Below are positions 60,595-64,000 of a stretch of 64,000 nt of DNA, piece after piece. This DNA comes from Massilia sp. IC2-477 (GTDB lineage Bacteria; Pseudomonadota; Gammaproteobacteria; Burkholderiales; Burkholderiaceae_D), in contig NZ_JAJFEQ010000007.1 of assembly GCF_020707265.1 (NCBI RefSeq), forward strand, positions 336,328 through 400,327. Direction: 5' to 3'. Each line of letters opens with the position of its first letter. Within the stretch, counting starts at the first letter, position 1. The translations under genes were made by a program, and so were the position numbers. Under the pieces are notes generated by a model. That model saw only the letters and a list, made by a program, of their open reading frames with translations. It searched no databases and was not told where the DNA came from.

Positions 60595-62235
60595 TTACTT
60601 GAACAGCACCGCCGCTTTCTGCAGCGTGACCCAGATCCCGAACAGCAGCGGAATCCCCACCGAAGCCCAGGCGAACGCGGTCACGGCCGGGTTGACGGTC
60701 GCGACGGCGCCAGTGCCGCCGCTGCGGGTACCGCTCGCGGCGGCGACGTCGCGCTCCTGCGCCAGCTTCTTCTCGGCCGCCAGCTCGGCCTCGGTCATGA
60801 AGTATTTGTCGTCCAGCGGCTTGATCATCGCGTTGAGCACGATGCCCACCACCACCAGGCCGGCCAGCACGTACATGGTGACGTCGTAGGCCTGCGCCTT
60901 CGGCACGCCGTGCTCGATCTGGTACTCGCGGATGTAGTTGATCAGGAGCGGGCCGAGCACGCCGGCGGCGGCCCAGGCCGTGAGCAGGCGGCCGTGGATC
61001 GCGCCCACCATCTGGGTGCCGAACAGGTCGGCCAGGTAGGCCGGCACGGTGGCGAAGCCGCCGCCGTACATCGACAGGATGATGCAGATGAAGGCGACGA
61101 ACAGTGCCAGCTGGCCGTTGTGCGCCATCGACGGGATCGACGCGTACAGGATGAAGCCGAGGATCAGGAACACGAAATAGGTCGCTTTGCGGCCGATGTA
61201 GTCCGAGCACGAGGCCCAGGCGAAACGGCCGCCGATGTTGAACAGCGAGAGCAGGCCGGTGAAACCGGCCGCGATCGCGGCGATCTGGCCCTTCTGCGCG
61301 GCGTCCAGGTCGTTGAAGCCGGCGTCGACGCCGATCAGGCGGCCGCCGAACACTTCCTGCAGCAGGGGCGAGGCCATGCCGAGGATGCCGATGCCGGCCG
61401 AGACGTTCAGGAACAGCACGCCCCAGATCAGCCAGAACTGGGGAATACCCCAGACCCGGCTGGCGTGCACATGGCGCGTCGTGACCATGGTGCTGCTGGA
61501 CTTGGCCGGCGGGGTCCAGCCTTCCGGCTTCCAGCCGGAAGCGGGCACGCGGTAGGTCAGCGCGCCGGCCACCATGAACACGAAGTAGATCGCGGCCAGG
61601 GCCAGGAAGGTTTCCCAGACGCCAACCGAGGTCGGGGTGGCGAAGTACTTCATCAAACGGTCGGCCAGCGGCGCGCCGATCATGGCGCCGCCGCCGAAGC
61701 CCATGATCGCCATGCCGGTCGCCATGCCGCGGCGGTCGGGGAACCACTTGATCAGGGTCGACACTGGCGAGATATAGCCCAGGCCCAGGCCGATGCCGCC
61801 GATCACGCCGGAGCCGAGCCACATCAGCCAGATCTGGTGGGTGTAGATGCCCAGCGCCGAGATCACGAGGCCGCCGCACCAGCAGACCGCCGATACCAGG
61901 CCTGCCTTGCGCGGACCCGCGTGCTCGAGCCAGCCGCCGAACAGCCAGGCGGCCAGGCCCAGGAAGACGAAGAACAGCGTGTACATCCAGCCCAGCATCG
62001 AGATCTTCCAGTCGCAGGTGGTCGACATGATCTGCGCCATCAGTCCCATGTCGGCCGGGCAGCTGATCGATTCGGTGATGCCGAGCGCTTTCGACAGCGG
62101 CAGCCAGAACACCGAGAAGCCGTAGGCCATGCCGATGCACAGGTGGATCGCGAGCGCTGCCGGCGGCACCAGCCAGCGGTTGAAACCGGGCCCTGCGATG
62201 GTGTGTTCCTTGTCCAGAAAACTGAATACAGCCAT
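60595..62235 (-). CDS. OFA-family MFS transporter (oxalate/formate carrier)
   Basis: A 546-residue major facilitator protein with 12 or more helices, typical of the oxalate/formate antiporter (OFA) family. Signs are the start GPGFNRWLVPPAALAIHLCIGMAYGFSVFWLPLSKALG, the long loop with CPADMGLMAQIMSTTCDWK, and the GPLLINYIREYQIEHG motif. The C-terminal Ala/Thr-rich tail ends in an extra helix. It precedes the formate dehydrogenase genes by 90 nt on the same strand, so it likely brings in formate or exchanges it. An excellent AAGGAGGGG ribosome site precedes the ATG. Confidence 0.93.
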   Translation of the reverse strand: MAVFSFLDKEHTIAGPGFNRWLVPPAALAIHLCIGMAYGFSVFWLPLSKALGITESISCPADMGLMAQIMSTTCDWKISMLGWMYTLFFVFLGLAAWLFGGWLEHAGPRKAGLVSAVCWCGGLVISALGIYTHQIWLMWLGSGVIGGIGLGLGYISPVSTLIKWFPDRRGMATGMAIMGFGGGAMIGAPLADRLMKYFATPTSVGVWETFLALAAIYFVFMVAGALTYRVPASGWKPEGWTPPAKSSSTMVTTRHVHASRVWGIPQFWLIWGVLFLNVSAGIGILGMASPLLQEVFGGRLIGVDAGFNDLDAAQKGQIAAIAAGFTGLLSLFNIGGRFAWASCSDYIGRKATYFVFLILGFILYASIPSMAHNGQLALFVAFICIILSMYGGGFATVPAYLADLFGTQMVGAIHGRLLTAWAAAGVLGPLLINYIREYQIEHGVPKAQAYDVTMYVLAGLVVVGIVLNAMIKPLDDKYFMTEAELAAEKKLAQERDVAAASGTRSGGTGAVATVNPAVTAFAWASVGIPLLFGIWVTLQKAAVLFK

Positions 62236-62263
62236 GTCCCCTCCTTGTTTTTAGAACTGTTTA

Positions 62264-62285
62264 AATATGCTTAAAAAAGCATATT
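62264..62285. promoter_or_regulatory. Inverted-repeat operator candidate for the formate dehydrogenase operon
   Basis: AATATGCTT-AAAA-AAGCATATT is a perfect 9-4-9 inverted repeat 29 nt from the transporter start. Its half-site AGCATAT recurs at 62354-62363, pointing to one regulator for both genes. The whole gap is AT-rich. Confidence 0.65.
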
Positions 62286-62353
62286 ATTTCGTCAATTTTA
62301 TTATTTTGAGCGAGAGTAACATGATGCTTTTCGCCAAGAAATAGGCTATTTTC

Positions 62354-62363
62354 AGCATATGCT
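62354..62363. promoter_or_regulatory. Second operator candidate covering the regulator start codon
   Basis: AGCAT-ATGCT is a perfect 10-nt palindrome in which the second half contains the regulator's ATG (62359-62361). It shares the AGCATAT half-site with 62264-62285, so the regulator may repress its own gene by binding at its start. Confidence 0.5.
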
Positions 62364-63435
62364 CAACATCCACATCCGCCCGCACTGGGAGATCAGCCTG
62401 AAGGGCGGACGCCCGCTCGACACCGCCGACCTGCTCGGCCTGCTGCTGTCGATCCAGGATACTGGCTCGATCGCCCAGGCCGCGAAGTCGGTCGGACTGT
62501 CCTATCGCTATGCCTGGGGCCTGCTGCGCGCGGCCGAGGAGCTGTTCGGCCAGCAGCTGCTGCAGACCGGGCGCGGACGCGGCACCGGCCTCACGCCGCT
62601 GGCGCAAAAGCTGGTGTGGGCCGACCGCCGCATCGCCGCGCGCCTGTCGCCCACCCTGCAAAGCCTGGCCTCGGAACTGGAGGTAGAGCTGGCGCGCGTC
62701 ACCGGCGCCGCGCTGCGTCCGCTGCGCCTGGACGCCAGCCACGGCTTCGCGGTGGCTGCCCTGATGAGCTGCATCGACCGCGACGCGCTGCCCGTCGATT
62801 CGCGCTACCGCACCAGCACCGACGCGGTGACGGCGCTGGCGCGGCGCGAATGCGACCTGGCCGGTTTCCACGTGCCGAGCGGGCGCTTCCAGGCGCAGAC
62901 GGCCAGCTGGTACCTGCGCTGGCTGGACCCGGCCCAGCATTGCCTGGTGCGCGTGGCCGGCCGCGAACAGGGCCTGATCACGGCGCGCGGCAATCCGCTT
63001 GGCCTGCGCGCGCTGGCCGACCTGGCGCGCCCCGGCGTGCGCTTCGTGAACCGCCAGGCCGGTTCCGGCACCCGCATGCTGCTCGAGATGATGCTGGCCG
63101 CCGACGGCCCGCCGCCTGACGCGATCCAGGGCTTCAACAGCGCCGAGTTCACCCACTCCGCGGTGGCGGCCTATATCGCCAGCGGCATGGCCGACGCCGG
63201 CGTCGGCATGCGCGCGGCGGCCGCCCAGTTCAAGCTCGACTTCACGCTGCTGCTGAAGGAAACCTACTATTTCGCGGTGCGCCAGGAAGCGCTCGAGGAA
63301 CCGGCCATGCGCCAGCTGCTCGAGCTGATGCGCACGCCGTCCTACCACGCGATGGTGGACGCCCTGCCCGGCTACGACGCCCGCGGCACCGGCGACATCG
63401 TGACGATCCCCGAGGCCTTCGAACTGGGCGCCTGA
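62359..63435 (+). CDS. ModE-like HTH regulator with substrate-binding-protein domain
   Basis: A 358-residue regulator. Residues ~15-100 are a ModE-type winged helix (LLGLLLSIQDTGSIAQAAKSVGLSYRYAWGLL, followed by a wing with GRGRGTGLTPLAQKL). Residues ~120-340 are a PBP-like domain (PF12727 type) with NRQAGSGTRMLLEMML, similar to tungstate/molybdate-binding proteins. It likely senses the metal oxyanion or a related ligand and controls the divergent formate dehydrogenase/transporter operon. The ATG lies within a putative operator and has no strong ribosome site (AGG is 13 nt away), so translation may be weak. Confidence 0.88.
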   Translation: MLNIHIRPHWEISLKGGRPLDTADLLGLLLSIQDTGSIAQAAKSVGLSYRYAWGLLRAAEELFGQQLLQTGRGRGTGLTPLAQKLVWADRRIAARLSPTLQSLASELEVELARVTGAALRPLRLDASHGFAVAALMSCIDRDALPVDSRYRTSTDAVTALARRECDLAGFHVPSGRFQAQTASWYLRWLDPAQHCLVRVAGREQGLITARGNPLGLRALADLARPGVRFVNRQAGSGTRMLLEMMLAADGPPPDAIQGFNSAEFTHSAVAAYIASGMADAGVGMRAAAAQFKLDFTLLLKETYYFAVRQEALEEPAMRQLLELMRTPSYHAMVDALPGYDARGTGDIVTIPEAFELGA

Positions 63436-63490
63436 AACGCGCCACTTGCAGCCGCGGGCGCGCAGCGGTATAAAGCAGGCCGTTCCTCCA

Positions 63491-63505
63491 AACTTACGCA
63501 AAGTT
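63491..63505 (-). mobile_element. Hairpin at the right end of the IS200/IS605-type element
   Basis: AACTT-ACGCA-AAGTT is a small hairpin that overlaps the TnpB stop codon. IS200/IS605 elements end in subterminal hairpins and lack inverted repeats, and their guide RNA is made from this end. The exact element end is not resolved; it lies within ~70 nt of the regulator gene's stop. Confidence 0.4.
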
Positions 63506-64000
63506 ATGCAGAGCAGGCTTTGCCGTTGGATTCCTGCTTCACCGGGGCCGGTTTCGCCTTGTACTCACGCCCAAGGCCAGCGCCTTCCCCTCCACAGGCA
63601 GAGGCGGTGGAACTCACCGCCATGTTCTTAAGGTTGATGGCCGCATTGATGTCGCGGTCGTGTTGCGTCTTGCAGCACGAGCAAGTCCATTGCCTTGTTC
63701 CCAAACCGAGCGCTTCGTGCTTGTAGCCGCAGCAAGAGCACAGGCGACTGCTTGCGAACCATCGGTCGGCGACGACCACCTGCCCACCACGCCATGCCGA
63801 CTTGTACTCCAGCTGGCGACGCAGTTCGTAAAAACCCATGTCGGCGATGGCGCGCGCCAGGCGGGAATTGGCAATCATGCCTTTCACGTTAAGATCTTCG
63901 ATACCGATCGTGTGAAAGCGCCGCGCGATGCTGGTGCTGAGTTGATGCAGGCTGTCACGGCGGATGTTGGCGATCCGCTCATGCAGTCTGGCCAGCTTCA
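63504..64000 (-). CDS. tnpB: TnpB-family RNA-guided nuclease, C-terminal part, 5' end outside window
   Basis: An open minus-strand frame running to the window edge, with ~165 visible residues. It shows the RuvC-II segment (IGIEDLNVKGM with catalytic Glu), a KSAWRGGQVVVADRWFASS segment, a four-Cys zinc ribbon (CSCCGYKH ... WTCSCCKTQHDRD) and the RuvC-III Asp (DRDINAAINLKNM). These are the hallmark motifs of TnpB (OrfB of IS605). All visible catalytic and zinc residues are intact. The rest of the gene and any TnpA lie beyond the window. Confidence 0.92.
   Translation of the reverse strand, partial: KLARLHERIANIRRDSLHQLSTSIARRFHTIGIEDLNVKGMIANSRLARAIADMGFYELRRQLEYKSAWRGGQVVVADRWFASSRLCSCCGYKHEALGLGTRQWTCSCCKTQHDRDINAAINLKNMAVSSTASACGGEGAGLGREYKAKPAPVKQESNGKACSA

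Noticed and set aside
1..64000. CRISPR array, restriction-modification, toxin-antitoxin or other known defence system
   Set aside because: No repeat-spacer array, methyltransferase-endonuclease pair or toxin-antitoxin pair was recognised; the only RNA-guided nuclease is the transposon-type TnpB at the right edge.

Overview
The window is about 64 kb of GC-rich bacterial chromosome with dense, mostly non-overlapping genes and short intergenic gaps. The gene content points to a betaproteobacterium of the Oxalobacteraceae, most likely a Massilia/Telluria-group organism. Pointers are an OFA oxalate/formate carrier beside an NAD-dependent formate dehydrogenase, oxygen-dependent HemF, RNase G, a lysine/alanine-rich tail on RsfS, and a DUF4347/DUF4214 giant exoprotein. 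This placement is inference from gene families; no 16S rRNA gene is present.

Layout. 1-6.1 kb: a partial zinc-ribbon protein, an M29-like peptidase, a GAF histidine kinase, a serine hydrolase, a MerR regulator divergent from a small membrane protein, and a receiver protein lacking its phospho-acceptor. 6.1-15.3 kb: a phytanoyl-CoA-dioxygenase-like enzyme; a cassette of two tandem secreted M1 peptidases, a DUF6702 protein and a TonB-dependent receptor; and a 2-oxoglutarate/iron dioxygenase. 15.3-21 kb: a shortened DUF1800 protein and an RND efflux adaptor/pump pair. 21-32 kb: a Ser/Gly-rich DUF883-like membrane protein, a DUF2325 protein under a Fur box, and a 2692-residue exoprotein. 32-40 kb: tRNA-Thr(CGT), fbp, pepN, a DUF4136 lipoprotein, a 39-codon membrane peptide coupled to a quinone oxidoreductase, mgsA coupled to an EamA exporter, and DUF2182.

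40-47.7 kb is housekeeping: yebC-purD, then hemF-nadD-rsfS-rlmH-maf-rng, with start and stop codons overlapping at hemF/nadD and nadD/rsfS. 47.7-50.2 kb is a lower-GC islet of LysR regulator, nitroreductase and SDR oxidoreductase. 50.5-53.8 kb holds a CYTH-CHAD protein, a FrnE-like DsbA protein and two unknown proteins.

53.8-63.4 kb is the most coherent metabolic unit. A minus-strand series runs from an OFA formate/oxalate carrier through a fused FdsG-FdsB diaphorase, the FdsA catalytic subunit, the FdhD sulfurtransferase, and the permease and ATPase of a tungstate/molybdate-type ABC transporter. From FdsGB to the ATPase the genes overlap by 4 nt or are 1 nt apart. A divergent ModE-like regulator with a substrate-binding-protein domain faces it, and the shared promoter region carries AGCATAT-type inverted repeats. 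The series therefore encodes formate entry, oxidation to NADH, enzyme maturation and metal supply.

The window ends inside a TnpB gene of the IS200/IS605 type. Three ~110-155 nt cruciform repeats (near 21.0, 33.3 and 46.0 kb) and one inverted REP-like pair (42.5 kb) lie between genes. I see no CRISPR array, prophage or obvious defence system.
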